Below, piece after piece: positions 27,600 to 36,852 of a stretch of 64,000 nucleotides of DNA. The notes under the pieces were generated by a model. It was not told the DNA's origin. It ran no database searches and saw only the letters and a program-made list of their open reading frames with translations. The stretch is taken from contig JAIQFT010000001.1 of NCBI GenBank assembly GCA_020073185.1, positions 1 to 64,000 of the forward strand. The letters run 5' to 3'. The position numbers and the translations under genes were made by a program. Source of the DNA: Terriglobia bacterium. Its GTDB lineage: Bacteria > Acidobacteriota > Terriglobia > Terriglobales > Acidobacteriaceae. How positions within the stretch are numbered: the first letter of the stretch is position 1; each line of letters opens with the position of its first letter.

Positions 27600-28727
27600 T
27601 TAAATTCGGCGGACCGCCGCCAGCACCGCTTCGGCCGCGCGGTCTGAGGCGGTAGACGACCCTGCCGGTGCGGCCAGTTTCGCGCGCACCTCTTTCAATC
27701 CACCGAGCATCGTTTGCCGCGCGGGGCCGTCGGGAAGGATTTCGTTCATGCGCGCAACGATGTTTTCGGCAGTGAAGTTGTCCTGCACCAGTTCGGGGAT
27801 TACTTCGCGTCCGGCGATCAGGTTGGGCATGGCGAAGAAGGGGACACTCACCAGCGGACGGCCGAGTTTCCAGGTCAGCGGCGTTACCCGATAAACCATC
27901 ACGAAGGGTGTGCCGATGAGCGCCGCTTCCACGGTTGCGGTGCCGCTCGCCACCACCGCCGCGCGAGCTTGCGAAAGCGCCAGGCGCGCGTCGCTTTCCA
28001 GCTTGAGATTTATGCCGGGGTCCTGCCCGACCACGCGGTGAATCAGGTCGACCATCCATTTTGAGCTGACGGTGGATGCGACGGGAATGATGAACTGGTA
28101 TTGCTTGCCCAGCGCGCGCGCCGCGTGCAGCATCGCCGGGAGATTGAGCGCGATCTCTTTCTTGCGGCTTCCCGGCAGCAGCGCAATCGGGATTTGCGGC
28201 GAGCGCAGCGGCGGTGCCGGTCCGGGTGCGGGCAGGTCGGCCAACGGATGTCCGACGTACTCGGCTTCAACCCCGCGCTCCCGATACCATCGCTCTTCAA
28301 ATGGAAAAATCACCAGCATCTTGCGCACGTGGCGCTTGATCTGCTCGATGCGCTTGGGCCGCCACGCCCAGAGCTGCGGGCTGATGTAATAGACGACTGG
28401 AATGCCGCGCGCGTGCAGTTCGCGCGCCAGGCGGAGGTTCCAGTCGGGGAAATCAATGAGCACCGCAGCGTCGGGTTTCTGCGCATCCACCGCGCGCAGC
28501 AGCCTGCGAAATTCGCCCCAGATTTTCGGTAGGCGCGTGGCCACCTCGGCGATGCCGACGACGGCTATGTCCTTCGCGTCCACCGCCGTGCGGCAGCCCG
28601 CCGCGCGCATGGCCTCGCCGCCGACGCCGGAGCAGTCAAGTTCCGGCTCGCGTTTTTTCAGGGCGGCGATGAGCTGCGCGCCATAACTTTCGCCGGAGGC
28701 TTCCCCGGCCGAGATCAGCAGTCTCAC
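27600..28727 (-). CDS. lpxB: lipid-A-disaccharide synthase
   Basis: Joins UDP-2,3-diacylglucosamine and lipid X to make the lipid A disaccharide at the inner membrane. The 375-residue protein begins MRLLISAGEASGESYGAQL, has YYISPQLWAWRPKRIEQIK near 110-130, and IALLPGSRKKEI near 180, all LpxB signatures. Its presence indicates an LPS-bearing outer membrane. It is the last gene of a three-gene minus-strand run (aminotransferase, scoA, lpxB), 22 bases after scoA. Confidence 0.95.
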   Translation of the reverse strand: MRLLISAGEASGESYGAQLIAALKKREPELDCSGVGGEAMRAAGCRTAVDAKDIAVVGIAEVATRLPKIWGEFRRLLRAVDAQKPDAAVLIDFPDWNLRLARELHARGIPVVYYISPQLWAWRPKRIEQIKRHVRKMLVIFPFEERWYRERGVEAEYVGHPLADLPAPGPAPPLRSPQIPIALLPGSRKKEIALNLPAMLHAARALGKQYQFIIPVASTVSSKWMVDLIHRVVGQDPGINLKLESDARLALSQARAAVVASGTATVEAALIGTPFVMVYRVTPLTWKLGRPLVSVPFFAMPNLIAGREVIPELVQDNFTAENIVARMNEILPDGPARQTMLGGLKEVRAKLAAPAGSSTASDRAAEAVLAAVRRI

Positions 28728-28749
28728 GGTTCCTGAAGCATAGCAGCAG

Positions 28750-29448
28750 CTAGCTTGCCCTCCGCACCGTCCGCTTCTCGATCAACTTCTCGTACGACGG
28801 CCCCTGGATGATGCGCTGTACGTAGATGCCTGGCGTGTGTACCTGGTCGGGATTCAATTCTCCTACCGGAACTAACTGCTCGACTTCGGCGATGGTGACT
28901 TTGGCCGCGGCAGCCATTTCCGGATTGAAGTTGCGCGCCGTTTTGCGGTAGACGAGGTTGCCGTGCGCGTCGCCCTTCCATGCCTTTACCAGCGCGAAGT
29001 CGGCGCGCAGCGCGGTTTCCAGCAGGTAACGCTGGCCGTCAAAGTCACGGGGTTCCTTGCCCTGTTCTACGACCGTGCCAACCCCGGTAGGAGTGTAAAA
29101 CGCGGCGATGCCCGCCCCTGCCGAGCGTATGCGCTCGATGAAGGTGCCCTGCGGGATGACCTCCAGCTCGATTTCGCCGCGCGCCAGCAGCTCCTGGAGA
29201 AGCTGGTTGTCGCCCATGAACGTGCCGATATGTTTGCGGATCTGACCATTGCGCAGCAGCAGTCCGACGCCGAATCCCTGCACTCCGACGTTGTTGCTGA
29301 TGGTGGTGAGTTTGCGCGCGCCCCGGCGCACCAGCGCGGCGATCAGATTTTCGGGAATGCCGCACAGGCCGAAGCCGCCCATCATCACGCTGCAACCGTC
29401 GGCGATGTTGGCGACGGCCTGGTCGGCGCTGGCAAAAACTTTATTCAC
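28750..29448 (-). CDS. scoA: 3-oxoacid (succinyl-CoA:acetoacetate type) CoA-transferase subunit A
   Basis: A 232-residue protein matching the alpha half of class I CoA-transferases: GGFGLCGIPENLIAAL, ISNNVGVQGFGVGLLL, and GAGIAAFYTPTGVGT. The alpha subunit binds CoA; the catalytic glutamate is on the beta subunit, which is not next to this gene or anywhere in the window. The ATG overlaps the stop of the upstream aminotransferase gene (ATGA), so they form an operon. Substrate uncertain. Confidence 0.85.
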   Translation of the reverse strand: MNKVFASADQAVANIADGCSVMMGGFGLCGIPENLIAALVRRGARKLTTISNNVGVQGFGVGLLLRNGQIRKHIGTFMGDNQLLQELLARGEIELEVIPQGTFIERIRSAGAGIAAFYTPTGVGTVVEQGKEPRDFDGQRYLLETALRADFALVKAWKGDAHGNLVYRKTARNFNPEMAAAAKVTIAEVEQLVPVGELNPDQVHTPGIYVQRIIQGPSYEKLIEKRTVRRAS

Positions 29449-30860
29449 GACGCCTGGACCTCATAGATAGCGCGGCGCAATTCGGCGATGCCGTCGCGGA
29501 TTTCATCGGGCGATGCGACCGCCGGCGGCGCCAACAGCAAGTGGTCGCCGCGCGTGCCGTCCACGCACCCCTGCATAGGGTAAACCAGCACCCCGCGCCG
29601 CTGGGCGGCTTCGAAAACGCGCGCCGAGAACACGGATTCCGGATCGTAGGGCGTCTTGCTCTGCCGGTCGGCGACAAATTCCACGCCCCACAGCAGCCCC
29701 AGCCCGCGCACGTCGCCGACGCAGTCGCAATCGCGCAGCGTCTGAAGGGCCGCGGCGAATTCCGATGCCAGCGAGCCGGGGGCGTTGCTATCGGCAGCCT
29801 CGACGAGCCGAAGTTCCCGGACTCGGTTCAGCACCGCGCGTCCTGCCGCGACCGAGACGGGATGCGCGTTGTAGGTAAGCCCGTGAATGAAAGCGCCGGA
29901 ACCGGCGGCGATTGCCTCGACCACGCGGCGCGAAGCAATGACCGCGCCCAGCGGCGCATATCCCGCCGCAAGCCCCTTGCCGGCGACGACGATGTCCGGC
30001 GCGGTTGCCGCGGTTGCCCCACCCTTATCGGTCGCCGGCCTTGCGACCGATAGGGTGGGGACATTGTCCCAATGCTCCCACGCAAGATTCCGCCCGGTGC
30101 GTCCGCATCCGGTCATGACCTCGTCGGCGATCCAAAGCAGGCCGTGAGCATTGCAGATGCGCCGGATTTCCTGCAAGTAGCCGCCCGGCGGGACGGCTGC
30201 GCCCAGTGTCGCGCCCGAAATAGGCTCACAAATAAACGCCGCCGCCGTGCCACCAGATTCGCTGATGGCGATTTCCAATTCGCGGGCGTACTCCGCCGCG
30301 CAATTGTTGCAGCCGTAGGCGCAGCGATAGCAATACGGCGTGTTGATGTGGCTGAACTCGCGCAGCATCGGGAGGTACGGCTTGCGCCGGCGCAAATTCC
30401 CCGATACCGCCATCGCCCCCAGCGTCGCGCCGTGGTAGCTCTGCTGGCGGCTGATGACCTGGTAGCGTTCGTCGTGGCCGCTCTCGACCTGGAATTGCCG
30501 TGCCAGCTTGAGTGCGGTTTCCACGGCCTCGCTGCCGCCGCTGGTGAAGTACACCGCGCCGCCGCCGAATTCCGCGCCGGCAAATTCCAGCAGTTCGCGC
30601 GCGAAATCTTCCGCGATCGGGGTGACGAACTGGCTGGTGTGCGCGAACTCGATAGCGGCGACTTGGGCCGCCATGGCGCGCGCGATCGCGGGGTCGCCGT
30701 GTCCGAGAAAGGAAACAGCGGCGCTGCCGGCAAGATCGAGATACTTCTTGCCGTGCTCGTCGAAGATCCACGCTCCTTCTCCGCGCACCGCGCGCGGATA
30801 CTGCTTGCGGAAGGAGCGCGGGAATGCCGCCGGCCAGGACGCGTGCGCAGGGAAGTGCAT
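29445..30860 (-). CDS. class III PLP aminotransferase with in-frame palindrome insert
   Basis: A 471-residue omega-type aminotransferase. Landmarks: SGGSEAVETALKLAR (108-122), SYHGATLGAMAVSG, a Cys-rich CYRCAYGCNNC (177-187), IADEVMTGCGRTG and the PLP lysine in VVAGKGLAAGY (K295). Between WEHWD and PDIVVAGKG, where family members usually have only one to three residues, lie 22 extra residues (266-287), encoded mainly by a 44-base palindrome. The frame is kept. Coupled to scoA by a 4-base overlap, suggesting beta-amino acid, GABA or 3-aminobutyryl-CoA breakdown; this is inference. Confidence 0.85.
   Translation of the reverse strand: MHFPAHASWPAAFPRSFRKQYPRAVRGEGAWIFDEHGKKYLDLAGSAAVSFLGHGDPAIARAMAAQVAAIEFAHTSQFVTPIAEDFARELLEFAGAEFGGGAVYFTSGGSEAVETALKLARQFQVESGHDERYQVISRQQSYHGATLGAMAVSGNLRRRKPYLPMLREFSHINTPYCYRCAYGCNNCAAEYARELEIAISESGGTAAAFICEPISGATLGAAVPPGGYLQEIRRICNAHGLLWIADEVMTGCGRTGRNLAWEHWDNVPTLSVARPATDKGGATAATAPDIVVAGKGLAAGYAPLGAVIASRRVVEAIAAGSGAFIHGLTYNAHPVSVAAGRAVLNRVRELRLVEAADSNAPGSLASEFAAALQTLRDCDCVGDVRGLGLLWGVEFVADRQSKTPYDPESVFSARVFEAAQRRGVLVYPMQGCVDGTRGDHLLLAPPAVASPDEIRDGIAELRRAIYEVQAS
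30017..30060. repeat. 44-bp palindrome inside aminotransferase gene
   Basis: CCCCACCCTTATCGGTCGC (30017-30035) pairs with GCGACCGATAGGGTGGGG (30043-30060), an 18-bp stem with one bulged T. It is translated in frame and accounts for most of the extra 22 residues of the enzyme. Confidence 0.88.
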
Positions 30861-30947
30861 GACGTTGGGATTATCCGGGTGGGGTAAGCGGGTGTCAAAA
30901 GCAAGTCAGCGGCTCTGTGCAGCCGGTACCTCATATAATGCCGGGCC

Positions 30948-33146
30948 ATGATCCATGATCAACGGAAAGCACAGGCGGTCGCACGACGCAGCATTGCGCT
31001 GCTCGCATGGTTCGTCGTGACCATTGCCGCTGCCGGGCAAACGCGGCCCGCGGCGGCGATCACGGGCTTCACCAGCAAATCCGGGCAGAAACAGACTGCC
31101 ATCGAACAGAAGTTCAAGGCGCGGATTTCGCGCGCTCAGGAAAACATTTTCCACCGTTTTCTGACTTCCGAGCCGCATCCTGCCGGGTCGGAACGCAATA
31201 ACGAGCTGGCGCGCTACATCGCCGAGACGTGGCGGCGGCAAGGGCTCGAGGATGTCGTCATACGCGAGTACGACGTCCTGAATTCCTTCCCGCGCGAGAC
31301 GTCACTGGAGATGGTGTCGCCCGTCACCTATAAGGCGGACCTGCGCGAGGCGCCCTACGCCGAGGATCCCGACACGCGCAACCCGCGCGTCAAGTCGGCG
31401 TACCTGGGGCTGTCGGCGTCCGGCGAAGTCACGGCGCCCATCGTGTACGCCCGCAACGGTAATCCCGAGGATTACGAGGTGCTGCGCAAGAACGGCATCG
31501 ATGTGCGCGGCAAGATCGTGCTGGTGCGCTACTCGAATCCCTACAGCTATCGCGGCTTCAAGGCGCTGACGGCAGAGCGCGAGGGCGCGGCCGCGATGAT
31601 CGTTTACTCCGATCCGGCGGAAGACGGCTACAAGCAGGGCAAGGTGTTTCCCGACGGCCCGTGGGGGCCGGAGACGCATTTCCAGCGCGGCGCCATCACC
31701 TACGATTTTATTGTCCCCGGCGATCCGCTGACGCCCGGGTGGGCCTCGGTGCCCGGCGCAAAACGCGTGGCGCCTGAGGAAGCGCGTTCGCTGCCGAAAA
31801 TCATCGCGCTGCCGCTTTCCTGGCATGATGCCAAGCCGCTGCTCGAGCACATGGGCGGGCCGCCGGCGCCCAAGGACTGGCAGGGCGGGCTGCCGATCAC
31901 GTATCGGCTGGGTGGCGAGGCGCGCGTCCATCTCAAGGTGGACATGGACAACCGCGTCGCGCCCAACTACGTGGTCGAGGCTCGGATTCGAGGCGCGGAG
32001 TTGCCGGACGAATGGGTGGTGCTGGGAAATCATCGCGACGCGTGGGAATTCGGCGGCGTGGACCCAAGCAGCGGAACCGCGTCCATGCTGGAAATGACTC
32101 GCAGCCTGGGTGCGCTGCTGAAGCAAGGAGTCCGCCCGCGGCGCACCCTGGTGATTTGCAGTTGGGACGGCGAAGAAGTTGGACTGACCGGCTCGACCGA
32201 ATGGGGCGAACAGTTTGCCGACGAACTCAAGCGGAAGGCGATCGCCTACATCAACGTGGATTCCTCGGCGTCGGGCCCGGATTTTGAGGGCAGCGCAGTG
32301 GCCTCGCTGGCGCCGCTGCTGGTGGAGACGACAAAATCGTTGCGCGATCCTTCTGGCGTGTCGCTGTACGCGGCGTGGCTGCGCTCGCGCCGCACCAAGC
32401 AGCGCAGTGAGGGTGAGAAAGAAGAGAAGAAACCCATCACTGCGGCGACCCTGGCCGACGTGCGCATCGGCAGCGGTTCCGACCACACCGTGTTCCTGAA
32501 TTTTCTCGGTGTGCCGGTCATCGGGCTGCAATTCGATGGGCCCTACGGCGTCTATCACTCCATGTACGACGACCATTTCTGGATCGAACATTTTGGCGAC
32601 CCGGGCTTCCGCTATCACGCCCTCATGTCGCAACTCTGGGGCGTGTTGACGTTGCGGCTGGCCAATGCCGACGCGCTGCCGTTTGATTTTGGCGCGTATG
32701 CGCGGGCGTTGCGCGAGTTTGTCGAGGACCTGCAGAAGAAAAATCAGTTGCAAGGTCACTTGGATTTGGCGCCGCTGATGCTGGCCATCGCCAACTTCGA
32801 GCGGCAGGGAACCGAGTGGAACGCCGCGGTGCGCCGGAGGCTGGCGAGTGGGAACGCCGGCGTGCGCGTCCTCGAACCGCTGAATCGGGCCCAGACACGG
32901 GTGGAGGCGAACTGGCTGAATGAGGGCGGCATTCCCGGGCGCCCGTGGTTCAAGCACCTGTTGTACGGCGCGCGCTACACCTATGCGCACCTCGAATTGC
33001 CGGGCCTGACTGAGGCAGTCGAAAGTAAGAGCTGGCCCGTGGCGCAGCGGCAACTGGACCTGCTGCTACGCGCGGTTTCGCGTAATGCGGAACTGCTCGA
33101 GCGGACGCGCGGACTCCTCGGAGTGGAAGCTAATCGTCGGCGCTGA
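30948..33146 (+). CDS. M28-family metallopeptidase (glutamate carboxypeptidase II-like)
   Basis: A 732-residue secreted exopeptidase. A signal segment covers about residues 16-30. A PA domain insertion (VRGKIVLVRYSNPYSYRGFKALTAEREGA region, about 185-215) is followed by the M28 catalytic domain: GNHRDAWEFGGVDPSSGTA with zinc-binding His and Asp, SWDGEEVGLTGS with the catalytic Glu pair, and GSGSDHTVFLNFLGVP with the last His. The C-terminal dimerisation domain is present. The family removes C-terminal glutamate or other residues from peptides. The 3' end overlaps the convergent ABC transporter gene by 17 bases. Confidence 0.9.
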   Translation: MIHDQRKAQAVARRSIALLAWFVVTIAAAGQTRPAAAITGFTSKSGQKQTAIEQKFKARISRAQENIFHRFLTSEPHPAGSERNNELARYIAETWRRQGLEDVVIREYDVLNSFPRETSLEMVSPVTYKADLREAPYAEDPDTRNPRVKSAYLGLSASGEVTAPIVYARNGNPEDYEVLRKNGIDVRGKIVLVRYSNPYSYRGFKALTAEREGAAAMIVYSDPAEDGYKQGKVFPDGPWGPETHFQRGAITYDFIVPGDPLTPGWASVPGAKRVAPEEARSLPKIIALPLSWHDAKPLLEHMGGPPAPKDWQGGLPITYRLGGEARVHLKVDMDNRVAPNYVVEARIRGAELPDEWVVLGNHRDAWEFGGVDPSSGTASMLEMTRSLGALLKQGVRPRRTLVICSWDGEEVGLTGSTEWGEQFADELKRKAIAYINVDSSASGPDFEGSAVASLAPLLVETTKSLRDPSGVSLYAAWLRSRRTKQRSEGEKEEKKPITAATLADVRIGSGSDHTVFLNFLGVPVIGLQFDGPYGVYHSMYDDHFWIEHFGDPGFRYHALMSQLWGVLTLRLANADALPFDFGAYARALREFVEDLQKKNQLQGHLDLAPLMLAIANFERQGTEWNAAVRRRLASGNAGVRVLEPLNRAQTRVEANWLNEGGIPGRPWFKHLLYGARYTYAHLELPGLTEAVESKSWPVAQRQLDLLLRAVSRNAELLERTRGLLGVEANRRR

Positions 33147-35124
33147 CCTGCACGGTGGGACCGCCAAGCTGCGCGGCCGCGGCGCCGGCGGGAAATTCCT
33201 GGTCCTTGTACTGAAGCTGGTAGAGCTTCCAGTAGATGCCGCGCTGTGCCAGCAGTTGCTGGTGCGTGCCTATCTCGCGCAGCCGTCCTTTGTGCATGAC
33301 GATGATTTTGTCGGCGCGCTGAATGGTCGACAGGCGGTGCGCGATGATCAGCGACGTGCGCCCTTCCACCAGGCGAGAGAGCGCTTCGCGTACGCGCAAC
33401 TCGGTTTCCGTGTCCACGCTGGAGGTGGCTTCATCGAGCACGAGAATCTTCGGATTGTGCGCCAGGGCGCGCGCAAACGAGATCAGTTGCTTCTGGCCGG
33501 TGGAAAGCGTGCTGCCGCGCTCGTGCACCGGTTCCTTGAAGCCGCCGGGCAGCGAGCGGATGAAGTCGCCGAGGTTGACGTCCTCCGCGGCGCGCTCCAC
33601 CTGTTTGTCGGTGACATGTTCCGAGCCGAGGCGGATGTTCTGTTCCACCGTGCCGGTGAACAAGAACGGGTCCTGCAGCACGACGCCGAAACGGCGGCGC
33701 AGCTCCGTCAGGTCCATCTCGCGCACGTCGGCGCCGTCAATTCGGATCGCGCCCTGCTGCACGTCGTAGAAGCGCAGCAGGAGCGAGATCATGGTGGTCT
33801 TCCCGGCGCCGGTGTGGCCGACGATGGCCGCCGTCTCGCCCGGCTCAACCGCAAAGCTCACGTCCTTTAAGATCCAATCCGGCTCGCCCGCGTTCGGGTT
33901 CGGCAGGCCGTCGGCGTTCTTCTCCGGCACGGTCCGGTAGTAGAACCAGACGTGCTCGAACTCGATGCGTCCCGGTCCTGTGACCTGCTTCACAACCGCG
34001 GGTGACTCGATCTCCACCGTCGTATCCAGCAGCTTGAAGATGCGCTCGCTGGACGCCATCGCCGATTGCAGGATGTTGTACTTCTCGCTCAGGTCCTGGA
34101 TGGGCCGGAAGAAGCGCTGCGCGTACTGCATGAAGGCGACCAGCACGCCCAGGGTGACCGCGCCGGTCACGACGTGGAGCGAAACCAGCCTCGCGCGGCT
34201 GACCTCGAGCGCGAAGCCGTGCGTCGTGGCGCCGCGAATGACCTGGCCTCCGCCAAACCAGATGACGGCGGCGATCGCCATCGAAGACAGGATTTCCACC
34301 ACCGGGTAATAGAACGCGTAGGCTAGGATGGCGTCCTTGAAGGCCTCCATGTGGCTGGCGTTGATCTTTTCGAAGCGGTCATAGGCGCGTTTCTCGCGGT
34401 TAAAAAGCTGCAGCACCAGCATGCCGCTGACATGTTCCTGGAGATAGGCGTTGATGCGCGCAATGGCGATGCGAATGCGGCGGTAACTGTCGCGCACAAA
34501 CTTACGGAACACCATGGTCGCCAGCATGATCAGCGGCAGCACCGCGAACGTGATCAGCGCCAGCCGCCAATCCATGTTCAGCATGATTGCCAGGATGCCG
34601 ATCAGCACGAAGACGTCTTCGAAGATCGAAACCACCCCGGCGGTAAACATTTCGTTGAGCGCGTCCACGTCGGTGGTAACCCGCGTCACCAGGCGCCCGA
34701 CCGGATTCTTGTCGAAAAAGCCGACGTGCATGCGCTGCAGGTGCCGGAAGATCTGGCTGCGCAGGTCGAACATGATTTTCTGCCCGGTCCACTGCATGAG
34801 GTAGGTTTGCAGGAACTCAAGCAGAAAGCCGAAGAGCAGCAAGCCGACGTAAATCCCGCCGATCTGGGCGATGCCCGTGAGCGGAGCGCTGCTCAGCCAG
34901 CGGTCCAGTACCGAGGACGTTCCACGGGCGGGCGCCAGGTACTTATCAATCGCGATCTTGGTGATGTAGGGACCGACAACGTCGGCGGCGGATTTCAGCA
35001 CAATCGCCACCAGCGCCAGCGCCACCTGCCACTTGTACGGGCGCAGGTAGCCGAGCAGCCGCTTCATCAGCCGGCTGTCGTAGGCCTTTCCCAGGACCTC
35101 TTCTTCGTGGATGTTGGCCGCCAT
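33130..35124 (-). CDS. ABC exporter, fused membrane and ATPase domains
   Basis: A 664-residue half-transporter of the MsbA/LmrA type. Six membrane segments span about residues 30-330 and the nucleotide-binding domain 380-640, with Walker [12 protein letters not shown]-loop [15 protein letters not shown], signature [15 protein letters not shown], Walker [14 protein letters not shown] and switch His in IAHRLSTI. The substrate cannot be told; a lipid or drug is usual. Its upstream region carries the hairpin repeat at 35181. Confidence 0.92.
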   Translation of the reverse strand: MAANIHEEEVLGKAYDSRLMKRLLGYLRPYKWQVALALVAIVLKSAADVVGPYITKIAIDKYLAPARGTSSVLDRWLSSAPLTGIAQIGGIYVGLLLFGFLLEFLQTYLMQWTGQKIMFDLRSQIFRHLQRMHVGFFDKNPVGRLVTRVTTDVDALNEMFTAGVVSIFEDVFVLIGILAIMLNMDWRLALITFAVLPLIMLATMVFRKFVRDSYRRIRIAIARINAYLQEHVSGMLVLQLFNREKRAYDRFEKINASHMEAFKDAILAYAFYYPVVEILSSMAIAAVIWFGGGQVIRGATTHGFALEVSRARLVSLHVVTGAVTLGVLVAFMQYAQRFFRPIQDLSEKYNILQSAMASSERIFKLLDTTVEIESPAVVKQVTGPGRIEFEHVWFYYRTVPEKNADGLPNPNAGEPDWILKDVSFAVEPGETAAIVGHTGAGKTTMISLLLRFYDVQQGAIRIDGADVREMDLTELRRRFGVVLQDPFLFTGTVEQNIRLGSEHVTDKQVERAAEDVNLGDFIRSLPGGFKEPVHERGSTLSTGQKQLISFARALAHNPKILVLDEATSSVDTETELRVREALSRLVEGRTSLIIAHRLSTIQRADKIIVMHKGRLREIGTHQQLLAQRGIYWKLYQLQYKDQEFPAGAAAAQLGGPTVQVSADD

Positions 35125-35180
35125 CTGTGTCTAGGTTATCAGACGAGAGTGGGGGCGCTTAGGATGGAAAAAGTGGGACC

Positions 35181-35250
35181 GTAGTCCGTGGTCGGTAGTT
35201 CGTGGTCCGCTTGAATTGCGACGGACTGGCGGCTACCGGCTACCGACTAC
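35181..35250. repeat. GTAGTCC/GGTAGCC hairpin repeat upstream of hemW
   Basis: GTAGTCCGTGGTCGGTAG at 35181-35198 and GGCTACCGGCTACCGACTAC at 35231-35250 form inverted arms. It is the third copy of the family at 2514 and 22438 and sits between divergent genes. Confidence 0.7.
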
Positions 35251-35271
35251 GCCGTCTGGGATAATGGCAAT

Positions 35272-36633
35272 GTGGCGTTGGGCGTTTACATCTCGGTCCC
35301 GTTCTGCCGCACGAAATGCAGCTTCTGCAATTTTGCCTCCGGCGTAGTGTCGCGCGCGGTATATGTCCGTTACGTGGAACGCGTGTGTGCCGACATTGAA
35401 ATCGCGGACCGGCTGGCAGCGGATATGGGCGCAAAGTTCGAGCGCGAAGTTGATTCCATCTATATCGGCGGCGGCACGCCGACGGTGCTCGAACCGGCCG
35501 ATCTGGAGCAAATTGTCGGCGCGGTACGCAACCAATTCCGCGCGCGCCCGGATGCGGAGATCACCGTCGAGTGCGCTCCCGGAACGCTGCAGCCGGAGAT
35601 GCTGAACACGTTGCTGCGCTGCGGCGTCAATCGCGTCAGCCTGGGCGTGCAGTCATTCGTGGATCGGGAATCGGCCAGCGTCGGCCGCCTGCACACGCGG
35701 GCGATTGTGCTCGATGACCTCTCGCGGCTGCGCTCAGCCGGAATCACAAATGTCAGCATCGACCTGATCGCCGGGCTGCCGCACCAGACGCGTGAGAGCT
35801 GGGAGTGTTCTCTGGCCGAGACGATCGCCACCGGCGTGCCGCATGTCAGTGTGTACATGCTGGAGGTAGACGAGGATTCGCGGCTGGGGCGAGAGTTGAT
35901 CGCCGGCGGCACCCGTTATCACGCGCACTTTGTTCCCGACGACGAGGCCACCGCCGATTTTTATCTGCAGGCTTGCGAGCGGCTGAACACAGCAGGTATT
36001 TTTCAATACGAGATCTCGAACTTTGCGCGAAATACCGACCGCGGCGCCGCTGATCACCCGATCACCCGTTCGCCAGATCGCCCGATCGGCGATTACCCGA
36101 GCTTCGCCTCACGGCACAACCTCAAGTACTGGACGCGCCAGCCATACCTCGGGTTCGGCGTGGACGCCCATTCCATGCTGCCGGCGAATTCGCAACCGAT
36201 GCCTGTGGCGATGGAGCGCGAGATCGGCAAGTACCTGGAGCATGCACCCAACTTCGGCGGCGCACCTGATTCGGAGAACTCGAATTTCTACACACGCATG
36301 GGCATCGAGTCGGTGCGATTTGCTACGCCCGATTCGCTGGAGGCCTACCTGTCGCAAAAGCGGCACCAGCGCACCGAGGTGACCTATGCGGACGCATTAG
36401 AGGAGGCGCACTTTCTCGGGCTGCGGCTGAACCGCGGCTTGCTCGCCGGCGAACTGGGGGAGCGCTACGGTCCGGAGGCGGCGACGGTGTTTCGCGAGCA
36501 GATTGCGGAGTTGAGAGCGTTGGGGCTGGTGGAAATCAGTGATGGCGCAGTGCGGCTGACCAGTCGTGGCCGGCTGCTGTCGAATGAAGTGTTTCAGAGA
36601 TTCATCGGTGCTGCGGAAAAGGCGGCTTCGTGA
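35272..36633 (+). CDS. hemW: radical SAM heme chaperone HemW with repeat-derived insert
   Basis: HemW carries heme to target proteins and holds a radical-SAM 4Fe-4S cluster; it is often mislabelled coproporphyrinogen oxidase HemN. The 453-residue protein has the cluster motif CRTKCSFC (CxxxCxxC, residues 12-19), YIGGGTPTVL, and the C-terminal HemN domain (LGLRLNRGL ... DGAVRLTSRGRLLSNEVF). GTG start. The usual YEISNFARPG-x-SRHNLKYW junction is split by about 26 extra residues (254-279) encoded by GATC-rich repeat DNA, in frame. Confidence 0.9.
   Translation: MALGVYISVPFCRTKCSFCNFASGVVSRAVYVRYVERVCADIEIADRLAADMGAKFEREVDSIYIGGGTPTVLEPADLEQIVGAVRNQFRARPDAEITVECAPGTLQPEMLNTLLRCGVNRVSLGVQSFVDRESASVGRLHTRAIVLDDLSRLRSAGITNVSIDLIAGLPHQTRESWECSLAETIATGVPHVSVYMLEVDEDSRLGRELIAGGTRYHAHFVPDDEATADFYLQACERLNTAGIFQYEISNFARNTDRGAADHPITRSPDRPIGDYPSFASRHNLKYWTRQPYLGFGVDAHSMLPANSQPMPVAMEREIGKYLEHAPNFGGAPDSENSNFYTRMGIESVRFATPDSLEAYLSQKRHQRTEVTYADALEEAHFLGLRLNRGLLAGELGERYGPEAATVFREQIAELRALGLVEISDGAVRLTSRGRLLSNEVFQRFIGAAEKAAS
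36052..36100. repeat. GATC-rich repeat inside hemW
   Basis: Consecutive GATCACCCGATCACCC, then CAGATCGCCCGATCGGCGATTACCC. Related strings lie at 3569-3613 and 10729-10765. It encodes most of the HemW insert (DHPITRSPDRPIGDY). Confidence 0.65.
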
Positions 36634-36660
36634 TCCCTCCCTCGCTGAGCAACACGAGGA

Positions 36661-36750
36661 TGCCGGCCCCGCAGGGGCGGCAGAGAATAGCGCGGCACGT
36701 GAGTGCCGGAAAAGCCGTCCCGAAATCGAGAGTCCCGTAGGGACGGTACC
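36661..36750. repeat. composite repeat with GTCCCGTAGGGAC and GGCACGTGAGTGCC hairpins
   Basis: Three small inverted repeats lie in a row: GCCCCGCAGGGGC (36665-36677), GGCACGTGAGTGCC (36694-36707) and GTCCCGTAGGGAC (36732-36744). The first and last match the unit type at 9827-9913. The block follows hemW and precedes the threonine aldolase gene. Confidence 0.65.
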
Positions 36751-36852
36751 AACTCAGACCAACCCCATTTCCGATAGCCTGTTGGCACAGGCTCAACGAA
36801 TTCATTTACACTGGCCGATTAATTCTTGTCGTTGAGATCGGCGAGAACTTAT

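Noticed and set aside
27545-27605. CTTCAGTCTGCCATCTTCAATC string downstream of the VWFA gene as another repeat family
   Set aside because: Only one clear copy in the window; the similarity to the AGAATGAAG repeat at 37965 is too weak to claim.
30017-30060. Possible terminator within the aminotransferase gene
   Set aside because: The hairpin has no T-run, the reading frame continues through it with all downstream motifs intact, and it fits a repeat insertion better.
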